From Chaetorhynchus papuensis (taxonomy: Eukaryota > Chordata > Aves > Passeriformes > Rhipiduridae), in contig VWYX01000207.1 of assembly GCA_013396525.1 (NCBI GenBank), forward strand, positions 134,564 through 198,563: a stretch of 64,000 nt of DNA. Direction: 5' to 3'. Of this stretch, positions 42,201 through 51,335 are shown in pieces (within the stretch, counting starts at the first letter, position 1; the number at the start of each line of letters is the position of its first letter). Both the position numbers and the translations under genes were made by a program. Below the pieces are notes generated by a model. It saw nothing but the letters and a program-made list of their open reading frames with translations. It was not told where the DNA came from and ran no database searches.

Positions 42201-45200
42201 TCCAGTTGTAGAGGTGTTCTGTGGAGGATTTTGTGGAATGGGCTGTAGCTCTTCTGTCACAAACAAAGGACCTCCTGTTATTTGCACCCTGGTATTTGTA
42301 AAGCACTTAGATGAAGGAACTGTAAGGGGAAGATATTTTTATGATGCTAATGCCACATTTACATGGAATGGGCAGCTCTGAACTCATTAACCTTTGCTCA
42401 TGAGACTGATTTAGGGATGAGATAGCTACACATTAAAATTAGCATTTATTCATTATTCTTTATGTATATGAATATCAACTTTGCTGGACAAATGGGCCCT
42501 GTTAGACAGGAGCTGCACCATCAATGAAAGGTCACAGTACTGACTCACAAAGGGATAGAAAATCCTATACCATTATTTTTAATTCTGAAATATCATAAGT
42601 TGCTTCTGTGGTCATCTTTCTTGCGTCACCCGAGGCTGTGGGTTTACTCCTGGCTCGTGGTCACAAAAAGTTGGACTCGGTGACATAAAAGCATCTGTGC
42701 TCATTGTTTAGTGGGGAAACTTCAAATTCTTACTGTTTTTCTTCAGCAAAGCAAATGGATAGAGAGGAACATCACTGCTATTTTCAGGGGTTTATCAGAA
42801 AGTTTTTTGGACAAATCTGTGTAGTGGAGGTGCCACAGCTGAATTCCTCCCTGAAGGCAGAGGTTACGTTTGAGTATATTGGATAAATTTTGTGATACTT
42901 TTCTGAGTAAATTTATGTGAGTTGCCACTGTTAGCTTATGTGAAGGTTTAAACTTTTTATTAAAGGATAGAGATAGGCTGGAGGAGAAAGACCCCTCTCC
43001 CCAAGAATCCTTTGGCTTAGCTAGCCTGTAAGAATTCTCCAGGTAAGCAGGAGAAGGAGGAGCGTGGATCAATGTAGGGCCTGAGAACACAGAGACATGC
43101 TGAATGAGACATGCTGAATGTCGGAGACAGCTGAATGAGGTCACTGGACAAATGCTTGGGTGGTTTTAGTTACAGAAATTGGTGAGTCTTACCTGTTTTA
43201 ACTCAACTTGCTGCTCGCAGCTTGGAACAACCTAGGTCTTGTAAACATAACTCCAGTGACTCAGCCATTACTTCAGTAGCTGAACTGCTGCAGACTTAGT
43301 TAATTTTTTTTTCTTATGCTGGAGGTGTTGTTTAAGAAAAAAGAAAAAAACATAGAAAAAAGGCAGAAGGGAAGAGCTAATCTGGCTGTATCTGTTGGAT
43401 TTTTACTTTGTGCTTATCACCTCAGTGTTTTTCTGCAAACAGCGATTACGTTTGGAACAAGATACAGTGGTACAAAAGTCCCAGAGTTACTGCTGCCCTG
43501 TTCCTAACTCAGCCATGAAAAGGTTTTGTGGTGTTTGAGCTCTGCAGGCATGAATAATCCTGAGTACAGAACAGAGTCTGCAGCTCATTTGTGCTCAGAA
43601 ATAACTGTATGCCTTAAAAACCTAATTTATGAGTGCATCACATTTTGGTTTGCAAAGTGACATTAATTGCTGCTGCAGTTACTTGTGCCAGAGGCATCTG
43701 AATATTTTTCCTTGCGTCTGTACTTACTTCCACTGTTCTTTTTCAGCAGAAAGCGTCCTTCTGGTAGGGATTTGAGCAGCAAAAGAATGTGGCATTTGAA
43801 CTGGGATTATTACCTTTTAAGAGGGCAGTGAATCTGCTTTCCGTGGCGGTGCTGGTGTGGGAGGACAGGCCGGCGCTGCGTGTGCGCGGCACTGCGGAGC
43901 TGCCCGTGGTGACAGTGACCAATGCAGCCCTCAGTGCTGGCTGGCGGCATTGACGTCAGCCCAGAGCTGAGAAATTAGCTGAGGCCCGCAGGGAAAAATG
44001 GGCAAAGAAAAACCATATAATTCCTCAATGCAGCACAACCAAGCTATTTCTCTTTTTATATTTTAGCCTATCAGCAAGACCTGTAATGCTTTGCTTGATT
44101 TGGATTCAGAGGAAAGGTTGCCAAAAATAGAGCAGTTAAATGTCAACATTAATGGTATCACAGCAGTAAAATATTTCTCACAGCGAGATGCCTGGCTTAT
44201 AGCTGTTATTCACTAGTTGCCTCCTTGTTTTTAGGCAAAAATACAGCATGTCCTCTAGTCTCAAGCCACTCAGGCTTATTTGGACCAAGAATTTGTCAGC
44301 ACAAACAGCATGTGAGCATAGTCCCAAAGCTGCATGCAGGGCCAAACCTGCAAGCTCTTCCTCACATGAATTACTCTGCCACAAAGTGGCTAACAAATAA
44401 AGCTCCAAATTAGTCCCACAAGCAAGCCACAAGTGCTTTGAGACAGGGACTGTCATTTGCTTCCATGGTACAACACCTGTCACTTCTTGGTTCTGCCAGT
44501 GGTGCAGCATTTAGGAGCCACTGCACCACAAACAGAGGTGAGCTGGGATGGCTGGGGCCTCACCTTCCTCATCTCAGAAGATTTTGCAGACAGTGTTTTT
44601 TTCTTAAAAGTCTTAAATTAATTCCTTGAAATTTAATAACCAATACCTCCTTGTAACCCATGTACAATCCAGAATACATATAGTGCCAGCAGGCTCAATT
44701 CAGGACTGAAAGTCCTAGGTCTGATCCTTTGTTTGCTTGTGGACTTTCGCAGGTAACCACCCACGCCCTTATGGGCCATTCAGTTAAGAGCTGAACTTGA
44801 TGATCCTTGTGGGTCCCTTTCAACTCAGAACATTCTGTGAAAAAGAAAAAAAAAAAAGCCATGTTCATCTTCCTCAGAGGAGTACTGTGCTGAGACTTAA
44901 ATAAGGAATGTAGATAGTTAGAAAATATAATGTACTGTTCAGGCGTTCAGTCTGCTCTAGTGAGCATTTATAGACTACTCTAATCTCATCTGCAGAGACA
45001 AAATTTGTTGCAGCCCCAGCTAAAGAGCTTTGAAACACAAAATCCATCTGGAGCAGAGATATGTGGGTTTTTTATTTCTGGATAAATTAGATTAAGTGTT
45101 GAAATCTGAGGGCAACAAGTGGGCTTTAAATGGGACTGAAGGAAAGCCACAGCAAAAATAAAGAACAACCCCAACCCAATAGGTGCGAAATGACTTCAGA

Positions 45201-45732
45201 CCAAAGGTTGGGTTCTAGTCCCTCTTTTTAACCTTGAACTTCTGTGTTCTTTCTCCTCTGCATACTTTGTGGGTTTATTTCAGTGCTGTTAGCCACCGAT
45301 ATTGGTGCCAAACTCCATTACAGACACGAGGGTGTGTGTATTTTATCATGCCTTACAGACCTGTGATCAAACTGCCTCCCAGGGGAGGATCCCCAGGGTG
45401 TGTTGTGGCAGCTGACAGAGTCCAGCTGTGCTGGTGCTCACCTGTATTTAGGAGCAGCACACACTCACCTCCCTATCCAGGTGTGGGGTATTCTGCAGTC
45501 CAGGAGTGCCACGGGCTGTGTTGCTGCTTAGATTGCCATCTTTTGACGTGATTGCTTTTCTCTGCTTCCAGGAGAGAAATACGAGCTGCACGCAGGAACA
45601 GAGTCCACTCCCAGTGTGGTAGTGCACGTCTGTGACAGCGACATGGAAGAAGACGAGGACCCAAAGAATTCTCCAAAGCCAAAAATCATTCAAACTCGAC
45701 GCCCCGGTGTGCCGCCGCCTGTATCTAACTGA
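9153..45732 (+). CDS. RCAN2: Regulator of calcineurin 2 (calcipressin-2), complete four-exon CDS span
   Basis: RCAN proteins bind the phosphatase calcineurin in the cytosol and modulate its action on NFAT. I joined four exons (9153-9239, 35052-35225, 37866-38037, 45572-45732) with GT-AG borders and compatible phases, giving 594 nt and 197 residues, the length I recall for human RCAN2. Visible landmarks are an RRM-like N-terminal region (about residues 10-90, with FRRVRINFS), the RCAN signature FLISPPASPPVGW (109-121) with its phosphorylatable serines, the segment ELHAGTESTPSVVVHV (149-164), an acidic stretch (166-174) and a PxIxIT-like calcineurin-docking motif PKIIQT (181-186) near the C-terminus. 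The signature reads ISPPASPP, as I recall for RCAN1, where I recall ISPPSSPP in human RCAN2; the rest matches RCAN2. ENPP5 lies downstream in the same orientation, as in mammals. Identity is very secure; an alternative N-terminus from another first exon outside the window is possible. Confidence 0.97.
11815..12097. repeat. Minisatellite, six copies of a 47/48-bp unit
   Basis: Copies start at 11815, 11863, 11910, 11958, 12006 and 12053. Each begins GAGGCTTGGGAGAAGGATG or a close variant, and the first five end CCATTGTTCTCC plus a few bases; the last decays at about 12097. Type A units are 48 bp (GGATGCTG) and type B units 47 bp (GATGTGCCTG). The order is A B A A B A, consistent with duplication of a 143-bp ABA block. 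Overlapping open frames on both strands across the array come from its near-multiple-of-three period and are not genes. Confidence 0.93.
12100..12620. other. GC-richer stretch beside the minisatellite, no gene
   Basis: This segment is more GC-rich than its surroundings and carries open frames that extend from the minisatellite. None shows a recognisable domain or convincing splice borders, and I see no consensus promoter motif. I treat it as non-coding intron. Confidence 0.5.
19360..19775 (-). mobile_element. CR1 LINE 3' fragment
   Basis: The reverse complement carries the CR1 3' end. On the + strand it reads TGATTTGGGTTAGAAGGGAC, then the CCACCCCTGCTGTGGACAGG and CTTCCAGGGATGGGGCAG blocks, and ends in CTCCAAGCTGAACAAGCCCA. 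It is antisense to RCAN2 in intron 1. It is heavily mutated and has no coding capacity. Confidence 0.88.
20691..20956 (-). mobile_element. CR1 LINE 3' fragment
   Basis: The + strand reads ATCACAGACTGGTTTGGGTT, CCCCCTGCCATGGGCAGGGA and AAGAATTTCTTCCTGATATC, the reverse complement of the CR1 3' region. It is a 5'-truncated copy about 265 bp long, antisense to RCAN2. Confidence 0.9.
21490..21690 (+). mobile_element. CR1 LINE 3' fragment of a different subfamily
   Basis: The sequence contains CAGGAGGGTTTGGACAACGC, GGTGGGATTGTTGGGGTGTC and ATCCTTGTGGGTCCCTTCCA, typical of an avian CR1 3' end distinct from the GGTCCCTTCCAACCCAAACC type. The long open frame across it (21355-22116) is a chance read-through of repeat and flank. 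Confidence 0.8.
23046..23090. repeat. TA-rich microsatellite
   Basis: This is an imperfect (TA)n tract with GATA and TGTA interruptions in RCAN2 intron 1. Confidence 0.9.
23318..23476 (-). mobile_element. CR1 LINE internal fragment
   Basis: The + strand reads GTGGCCTCCTCTGGACCTGC, TCCATCAGGTCCATGTCC and GTGGGGTCCCCAATGG, the reverse complement of the ORF2 C-terminal part of CR1 as also seen at 37.3-37.4 kb. The CR1 3' terminus is absent, so this copy has lost its 3' end as well. Confidence 0.72.
24855..25070 (+). mobile_element. CR1 LINE 3' fragment
   Basis: It begins AGGAAGAAATTCCTCCCTGT, continues through TTGCCCAGAGAAGCTGTGG and GTGTCCCTGCCCATGGCAGG, and ends AAACCATTCTATAGTTCTAT, a near-intact CR1 3' terminus. 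It lies sense to RCAN2 in intron 1. Confidence 0.93.
28740..28870 (-). mobile_element. CR1 LINE 3' fragment, short
   Basis: The + strand reads AATCCCAGAATCCAGGTTTG, then the CCCCCTGCCATGGGCAGGGA block and GGCCTTGAAGAATTCCAGGG. It is the reverse complement of about 130 bp of the CR1 3' end. Confidence 0.85.
30150..30640 (-). mobile_element. CR1 LINE 3' copy with ORF2 remnant
   Basis: The CR1 3' end lies at about 30150 (TAGAATTATGGAATGG on the + strand) and the element runs leftward on the - strand. Minus-strand frame 30587-30393 encodes GLEHKSGEEQLRELGGLSLE and RRLRGDLLALHNSLTGG, the C-terminal tail of a CR1-type ORF2 protein. It is closely similar to the copy at 53.5 kb. The frame is broken and short, so the element is inactive. 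Older CR1-like sequence (CCCAGCATCCTGTTTACC) may continue to about 30830. Confidence 0.9.
32526..32566. repeat. (TA)n/(CA)n microsatellite
   Basis: An alternating TA tract with a CACA interruption sits just beside the 3' end of the short CR1 fragment at 32578. Confidence 0.9.
32578..32665 (-). mobile_element. CR1 LINE 3' fragment, very short
   Basis: The + strand contains AGAAATATAGAATAGTTTAA and AACCCAGCACTGCCAGGTCC, similar to the 3' end of the 30150 copy (AACCCAGCACTACTGTG). Only about 90 bp remain. Confidence 0.65.
33727..33880 (-). mobile_element. CR1 LINE 3' fragment
   Basis: The + strand reads AGAATCCTGGAATGTTTTGA, CCATGGGCAGAGACACCTTC and ACACTTCCAGGGATGGGGCA, the reverse complement of the CR1 3' end. 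It lies about 1.2 kb upstream of RCAN2 exon 2. Confidence 0.9.
35052..35225 (+). CDS. RCAN2: RCAN2 coding exon 2 (RRM-like domain)
   Basis: The exon has 58 codons (residues 30-87), from EKFEGLFRAYDDCVTFQLF to KLKLYFAQ. A strong pyrimidine-rich acceptor (TTTCTTTTTCTTTTGCAG) precedes it and a CAG/GTAGTG donor follows. It encodes most of the RRM-like fold of calcipressins, including FRRVRINFSSPKSAARARIEL, and is nearly identical to mammalian RCAN2 as I remember it. Both borders are phase 0, so this exon can join any phase-0 alternative first exon, which is how RCAN genes make N-terminal isoforms. Confidence 0.97.
35226..37865 (+). other. RCAN2: RCAN2 intron 2 (2.6 kb)
   Basis: The intron has a GTAGTG donor and a TTTAAAG acceptor. 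About 600 bp at its 3' end is CR1. The remaining 2 kb has no feature I can identify. Confidence 0.95.
37225..37830 (+). mobile_element. CR1 LINE 3' copy abutting RCAN2 exon 3
   Basis: This is the second longest CR1 here. It carries GAGAAGCTGGACTTGAGCTG, GTTCAGCCTGGAGAAGAGAA, ACAGGTTTCCCAGAGAAATT and TTTAAAGGTCCCTTCCAGCC, and ends at CTGATTCTAT. Relative to the 24.9 kb copy, the stretch containing GTGTCCCTGCCCATGGCAGG has been replaced by GAGCATGGCAGG, so it has an internal deletion. It is in sense orientation and ends 35 nt before the exon. Confidence 0.93.
37866..38037 (+). CDS. RCAN2: RCAN2 coding exon 3 (FLISPP signature exon)
   Basis: The exon supplies residues 88-144 and the first base of codon 145. 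It begins IQTSETDGDKLHLAPPQPA, continues with FLISPPASPPVGWQP, the most conserved RCAN signature, and ends KLGP before a CAG/GTAAGC donor. The acceptor (TTATGATTTAAAG) has a poor polypyrimidine tract. A CR1 LINE ends only 35 nt upstream, so the whole 3' splice signal is squeezed between the retroposon and the exon. The first codon ATT replaces the valine I recall in human RCAN2. Confidence 0.97.
43090..43130. repeat. Short direct repeat
   Basis: ACATGCTGAATG occurs twice with a 2-bp gap, followed by a decayed third copy (CAGCTGAATG). It is intronic and of no evident function. Confidence 0.7.
43845..44025 (+). promoter_or_regulatory. Candidate internal promoter or enhancer in RCAN2 intron 3
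   Basis: A local CpG-rich patch (CCGGCGCTGCGTGTGCGCGG and nearby) is followed by CCAAT at 43919-43923, a perfect palindromic cAMP response element TGACGTCA at 43951-43958 and TATAATT at 44016-44022. This order and spacing resemble a CREB-dependent core promoter on the + strand. If active, it would start transcription about 1.5 kb before RCAN2 exon 4. It could also be an enhancer or chance. The motifs are seen; the function is inferred. Confidence 0.4.
44790..44840 (+). mobile_element. CR1 LINE 3' tail
   Basis: GCTGAACTTGATGATCCTTG, GGGTCCCTTTCAACTCAG and ACATTCTGTG match the same CR1 subfamily as the 21.5 kb copy. An A-rich run follows at 44841-44860. Only about 50 bp remain. Confidence 0.7.
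45572..45732 (+). CDS. RCAN2: RCAN2 coding exon 4 (C-terminus and stop)
   Basis: The exon completes Gly145 and encodes EKYELHAGTESTPSVVVHV, the acidic CDSDMEEDEDPK stretch and the PKIIQT docking motif, ending RRPGVPPPVSN with TGA at 45730-45732. A good acceptor (TTTTCTCTGCTTCCAG) precedes it. These residues include the C-terminal calcineurin-interaction segments of the family, so a transcript starting in intron 3 could still encode part of the calcineurin-binding tail. The exon continues into the 3' UTR. Confidence 0.97.
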
Positions 45733-48700
45733 GCCTCTCCGGCAGAAGCAGCACTTCTCTCTCCTCCAGCACAGCTCTTGGTTTTTGTTTGCTTTGTTCT
45801 GTTGAAAGGCAGCCTTTGCCTTCTGAGCACCAGGACATTAAGGTCATTGAAACCCCTTCACAGTAATCAAGCCTCTGTTACAAAAGGGCTAGGAAAATGA
45901 TCTTTGTACCTGTAACCATATCACACACCAACTGATAGATCTAGCCGGAAAGGACAAAACAAGGCTGAGGAAACAAGGGAGGGTTTCAGTCTGAGGATCT
46001 TTTCACAGCTATAATTTGCATGCTGAAACACCACTACCAGAGATATCATTTGGGTGGGAATTAGGCCGATATCAGGCTTGATATTCAAACTCCCAGGATT
46101 GCTACTGCCCTTCATCAAGCAGCCTGCTCCTCTGCCCTCCTCACTTCCCAACAGACCTTAGTCTTTTCCCTTCTCACTTTTTTTTAAGGGGGTAGGTGTG
46201 TTGTTTTTATTCCACTAGCAGCTTGGTGGCCTTTTCACCCGCCCTAGAATTTTCTGTAAGGAATACTATCTTGGAAACATTTTTAGAAACAACAGAAAAC
46301 TCTCTTCCACCAACAGCTGTAGGGAATGGTGGTTTGAAATGGTGACAGGGATGTGAGATGGAGTTCTCTGGGCGTAGGGGAGAGGCAGCAGCTGCTGGGG
46401 GGTCTGGTGTCTGTCAGTCCTTCTCTCTGAGGAGGAGGGAGCCAGAATATCAGTAGGGATTGTCAGTTTATCTTCCATCAAGGGATGAGTGGTGCTTCTG
46501 TCCCAGTCTGCAGAAGAGGAGGTGACTGACTGCTCATGGAAGATGGGATTCCTTGCTCCTGTTAGAGCTGTACGTTCCAGTAATGATACAGGCTGAATGC
46601 TTTCCTAGTGGTGTGGTGAATAGCCCTGAAACTGTCAGTAATTACTTGCACATCTCTAATATTCAGCCCTTTTCCCTCCCCACTTCTTGTGCTTCAAAGC
46701 TCTTTTTGAGCTGTCTGCAGTTTGGGTTTGTGGAGGTGAGCAGAGGTTAGTTAAAATTCTTTTGTTGTTTTTTTCTTTTTTTTAATCTTTTTTTAGGCCA
46801 AAGAAAACAGGACCATAATTACACACTTGAAATTAGACTGCATGCAACTGAATCCCCTTTTTCACCCTGTCCTGCATGTTTCTTTCACTTGCAATATATA
46901 CTGGGTTACAAAAATTGTTCTGTGTTTGCATCATGGCTGACAGCAGACAGATCCCGGACTCCCTGTCTGGCAGACCTTCCATGATGATTTATTTTTTTAA
47001 TGCGTACTTGTCATTTTGAGAACATATTTTCTAGACATTTGAGCTCAGATTTTGCATATATTTAAGCATGCGCTTAATTTATGCACATGAGTAGTTCCAC
47101 TGAAATTAATACTGCAGAAACCGAGCATATGTGTAAGGTATGGTGGGATTTTTAAGCTAATTAGTTGCAGCTGTACTCCCCAAAGTGACTATAAAATGGC
47201 ACAGTGAGCTTCCACAGTTTAACATCCTTTACAGCTTAAAGTAAGTAAATACATTTTGGAAGCTTATTCTAGGATCTGAAAAGTCAGCTTAGGTTCTGTA
47301 ATCAAGATTCTTGTCGTAAAAGCTAATAATCTGGTTTCTGAGGGAGGGTTCCATCACACCCTTAATTAGCAGCGAGGCTACAAAGCTTCAGCAGCGTCAA
47401 GTCCCCCTTGCAGGGATCTTGGCTCTGCAGCACTTCCAGGACAACAGGCGTGTTGCTCTGTCAGTGAGGACAGGAGATGGCATTCCCAGTGTGCCTGGTG
47501 AGGACATCTGGGAATGAGGACTTGTTATTCTCACATAGCTCATCCTCTTGACCACCACAGCCTCCTGATATTCCTGATGAGATGTAGTTCTTTACTCAGC
47601 ACATTTCTGTAATGTGATAATTGTTACTGCCTTATGGACAGTGTTGTGTGTGTGTTACACTGATAGAATACTGCTCATTAAATACAGCACAGACTGAACA
47701 AAAAATGGGGCTTTAGTATCCTCATGATATCTGTGTAAAGTTTTCTTAAAGTAACTCCTTGGAGGTGTCACTTAATTATTTTTTCAGTGATACATTTAAA
47801 ATTGGCTTAAGGAAACAAATTGTCACTCGGGTCACAGCCCTAGGAATGTATCCTGTTGAAAACACCATCCTAGGCCACAAATGATATTCCAGGAGTAACA
47901 CCACTGGATTTTTTGAGAACACACCCAGTGCTGATGTCCGTGGGGTTTAGCCCAGTATAAACAGGGACAGTAAAATTTAAACACATAAACAATCAGAACT
48001 AATCACCAATGGATTTTTTATAGGCAAGGCTGTAGGAGGCCACATCTGTCCTTGCATCCATGTCCTCAGACTTCAGAGAGATGAGGTTCTGAACTAAGGA
48101 CTTTGGCCTCAAATGATGTAAAACTGTACTGCAATTAAAGCACTGGACCTTAAATGTTCTTTCCTCAAAGTGCATTTTCAAACAGATTTAAAATGAGGTC
48201 CCGTTCAGTGACTGCTTCGTGCTTTGTAAAGCTGTGGGGTACTACCCAGGAGGCAGCAGGACACAGCTCATTGCTTGAAGCACAGAAATAGAAACACAAT
48301 TACAAACCTGAAAATTCAAAGCAGCCTCTGTGCTCAAAGCTTCTATATCACCTGTATGTGATAAAATAATGGCCATCATAAAAAAAAAGTGTTTCAGGTA
48401 TTATGGAATAATGTCCCTCTCATCAAAGTATCAGTAATTTGGACTCATGAGAGAAGCTGGTATTTTACTAAAGGCTGGTTCTTGCCTGACATGGAAGGCA
48501 GGCTTCTTTCAAAAAATGCTGACTATCTGGAAGGGGAATTGTCCTATTCAGTAAATCACAGGCAGAGAGCCCCTTCTCATTTGAGTGGGAATTTGCTTTT
48601 CTGTAGCTTCTCCGAGGTCAGTTGTTCTGGCTCGCGCTTCTCACAGGGTATCAGTGCGGTCTCTCATGCTGCAACCCTGGAAGAATGAAGCCTCAGTGTT

Positions 48701-49665
48701 TCATTGTGGCTCCTGAGGCACAGTGGCACAGCCCACATAATTTTAATTTCCTCCCCAAAGCAGGAGCTGGCTGGAGTGGCTGGAGGTGATGCCCTGGGGC
48801 CTCTGTCGGGTGGACATGGCTCCTGCTGCTCCTTGAAAATTAAAACAAGGAAATCAGGGGAGTACAGCTGCTGTTTCTGTTGCCTGCTGCCTGCTTGTCC
48901 TTTCTGGGCTCTTCAGATATGAAACTGACATTTTAATGACTTCCTCAGTACAGTTTAAAGCATGAAAACATTTCCAGTGCATGGAGAAAGGGTATTTTGG
49001 AATCTGCTCTTTTGGAAAAAAACAACAAATTTCTGTGGCCTTGATTTTTGTAATTAAGACAAGGTAGTGCAAACTCCCCCCTTCCTAACATACACAGACA
49101 CACTCCAGTAAACTTTGTTTTCAGCCAAGAAAATATGGCAAGAGCATCCTTTCCTCAACCACAGCAAGACTACAGCCATAGTTACTGTAAAACGTTTTAT
49201 GTTATAAAAATTCTCCCCCTGCATAAATTGCGTAGCATCAGTTTGATCCTAAATTGGGTGAGAGGGGTGGATTGGTTTTATTTTGGTCTTTTCCACCTGT
49301 CTCCCATTCAGCAACACTGAAAAAGCTTTCAGCAAAAATACAGATTGTTGTTTGTACCAAGGAATGGACTGAACTCCTGGCAGGATGCAATTCCAGTGGT
49401 TTGTCTGAGCACTGTCACAGATGCCATGAGCATTTCCATTGTATTGTACATAACTTTTGGAATATTCTATTTAGTCATATTTTATAGGAGTATTAAAAAG
49501 CTACTGGCTAATTAATCACTTTTACACTTGTATAATTCAGAGCTTAGTTTAAAATAATAAATATGGCTAACAATATTCTTGTGTTCTGCTTGCATTGGCA
49601 TTTGGAAAAGCAACATTTAAAGAGTTAAACTATATCAATAAACTGAGTAGTGTGGTGTGTACTCC
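45733..49665 (+). other. RCAN2: Probable RCAN2 3' UTR
   Basis: Non-coding sequence follows the TGA. The first canonical AATAAA with a good downstream GT-rich element that I find is at 49637-49642, with another AATAAA at 49556-49561. A Pumilio-type TGTACATA lies near 49446. Mammalian RCAN2 also has a long 3' UTR. The exact end is inferred; earlier cleavage at a variant signal would shorten it, and the next AATAAA (50816) could extend it. Confidence 0.55.
49637..49660 (+). terminator. RCAN2: Candidate RCAN2 polyadenylation signal
   Basis: AATAAA at 49637-49642 is followed about 7 nt later by a GT-rich element (GTGTGGTGTGTACTC). A second AATAAA lies upstream at 49556. Together they form a plausible terminal cleavage region. 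Confidence 0.55.
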
Positions 49666-51296
49666 TGGTAGAACTGAAAATGCTTAAATGTGTGACATAG
49701 GCCAAACTCTGTTTCAGTAGAAATTAGGGGCAAAGCAGCCTTCTTGTTGGCAGGATATGCCATGTTCCATTTTAAGCTGCTGCTGTTTCACAGTCATGTG
49801 AACTTGCTCTGGTTTGCTGTGGATTTGGCTCGGTGTACACAAAAAAAGCTGCAGTGCAGTCGCTGGTGAGCAAAAGCTTGGCACGTCCCAGACCCCCAGC
49901 ATGGTTCTCCCTGTGCTTTTATAATCATGGGTGATGCAGTGGCCATGAGTGCTTGTACAAGAAACGTGGCATCCAGCTGCCAGCTAGGCTGGGGAAAGAG
50001 TTCTCTTAACATTCATTATTGTAAAAATTGATACTAATGATGTCTCTTGCATCAGTTTGTACTGGGTCTTGCAAAGGACTGGAAACTGGGAGATGAGTTT
50101 GCTGATAACTGTCCTGTGAAATTCTGATATCGAATTGCTCACATCAGGATTGGGAAAAAAAAAAATTTGTTTTTCTGTGTGCCTGGCATAAAAAGCTTTG
50201 TTTCTCAAAGGATGATTGTTCATGATTCTGAAAATTAGATCTGCTTAAGAAGTCTCATTGGAGATGTAAATTCTGAGCTCTTTAATTCCTTTGGAAAGGA
50301 CAGGCCTTAACCTCGGTGTTTGAATTAGAAAAACTAGTAATAGTGAACTTCTTCTGGGGTTCTTTTCACCTCTTCTAGAGGTGAAATGCAGGAGGCCTAG
50401 TTTATTCTTCACTTTGAGCACCAAAAGAGCTTCCCCACCACAGTGAGTTTCCTCATCCACCCGACTGAAATGCTGTGTTTGTGACATGCCGGCTGTGGTG
50501 CTTCCATCGTGCTTGGCACTGGACACAGCACTGGGAAATGAGCTTCAGGGCTTCCACTGTGGATAGCAGAGAGCTGTGTGTCCCACAGGATCAGACTGGT
50601 CACAGTCACAGCCCTTTCAGATCCTCTAAAGAACCTTTACTGAATTTATTTTTGGTCCTTCTTTAGTGGCAAACACTTCATCACTAAACTTAACACTGTT
50701 TCAGGCTTTCTCTCACATACCAGTGTGAATGTAAGACCTTTGCATTTCCTTGATTCCCTTTTGCCTAAGAAATCACATTTAGTTCTGGTTTATCAAAAAG
50801 CAAAACCGGGTATGGAATAAAGTCCCAGCTCTCATTTATACTCAGCATCATGCAATGCTCTTGAATAACTAGTTACACTAGCAAAAACCCCAAACACTGC
50901 TTTTCCTGGTTTAACCCATCTTCTGGGGGAGTACAGCAGCTTTCAATATTCCAGGCTCTTCTTAAAAGGAGATGTTTTTCTAACAGAAGCGATGCTCTTT
51001 TTTTTGAATACATGTAGACTTGCAGCATTCAGGGGTAAAATGACAAGGGAGGAAGTGCTGTAAAAGCTCTTTCCCACAGGTCTATTTGAAGTGTGGAGTA
51101 TATTTTCTTTGGCTTGGAGGGGAGGGAAGGCAGCACTCTGGATGGAAGGGCAGGAACCCTGAATGCCCCCACTGCAGAGATGCTCAGAAAACTTTAAAAA
51201 CCAGCCTGAACTCTCTCTCCTCTTCTGTCAGATCGTTCAGTTGCTACACAGAGATTCTGGGGCTGCAGCAAGAGTCATCTTAATACAGGATTGTGT

Positions 51297-51335
51297 CTAG
51301 ATAGGGACATCTAGACAAAGCCTAGATAGGGACAT
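51297..51335. repeat. 14-bp direct repeat
   Basis: CTAGATAGGGACAT occurs at 51297-51310 and again at 51322-51335, a local duplication with a 25-bp period. Confidence 0.8.

Larger units (their letters stand above)
38038..45571 (+). other. RCAN2: RCAN2 intron 3 (7.5 kb)
   Basis: The intron has a GTAAGC donor and a CTTCCAG acceptor. It contains the small CpG island at 43845-43990 and a CR1 tail at 44790. A pyrimidine-rich region at 41.0-41.6 kb holds a long open frame without any protein signature, which I do not call a gene. I identified nothing in 38.1-40.9 kb or 42.0-43.8 kb. Confidence 0.9.
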
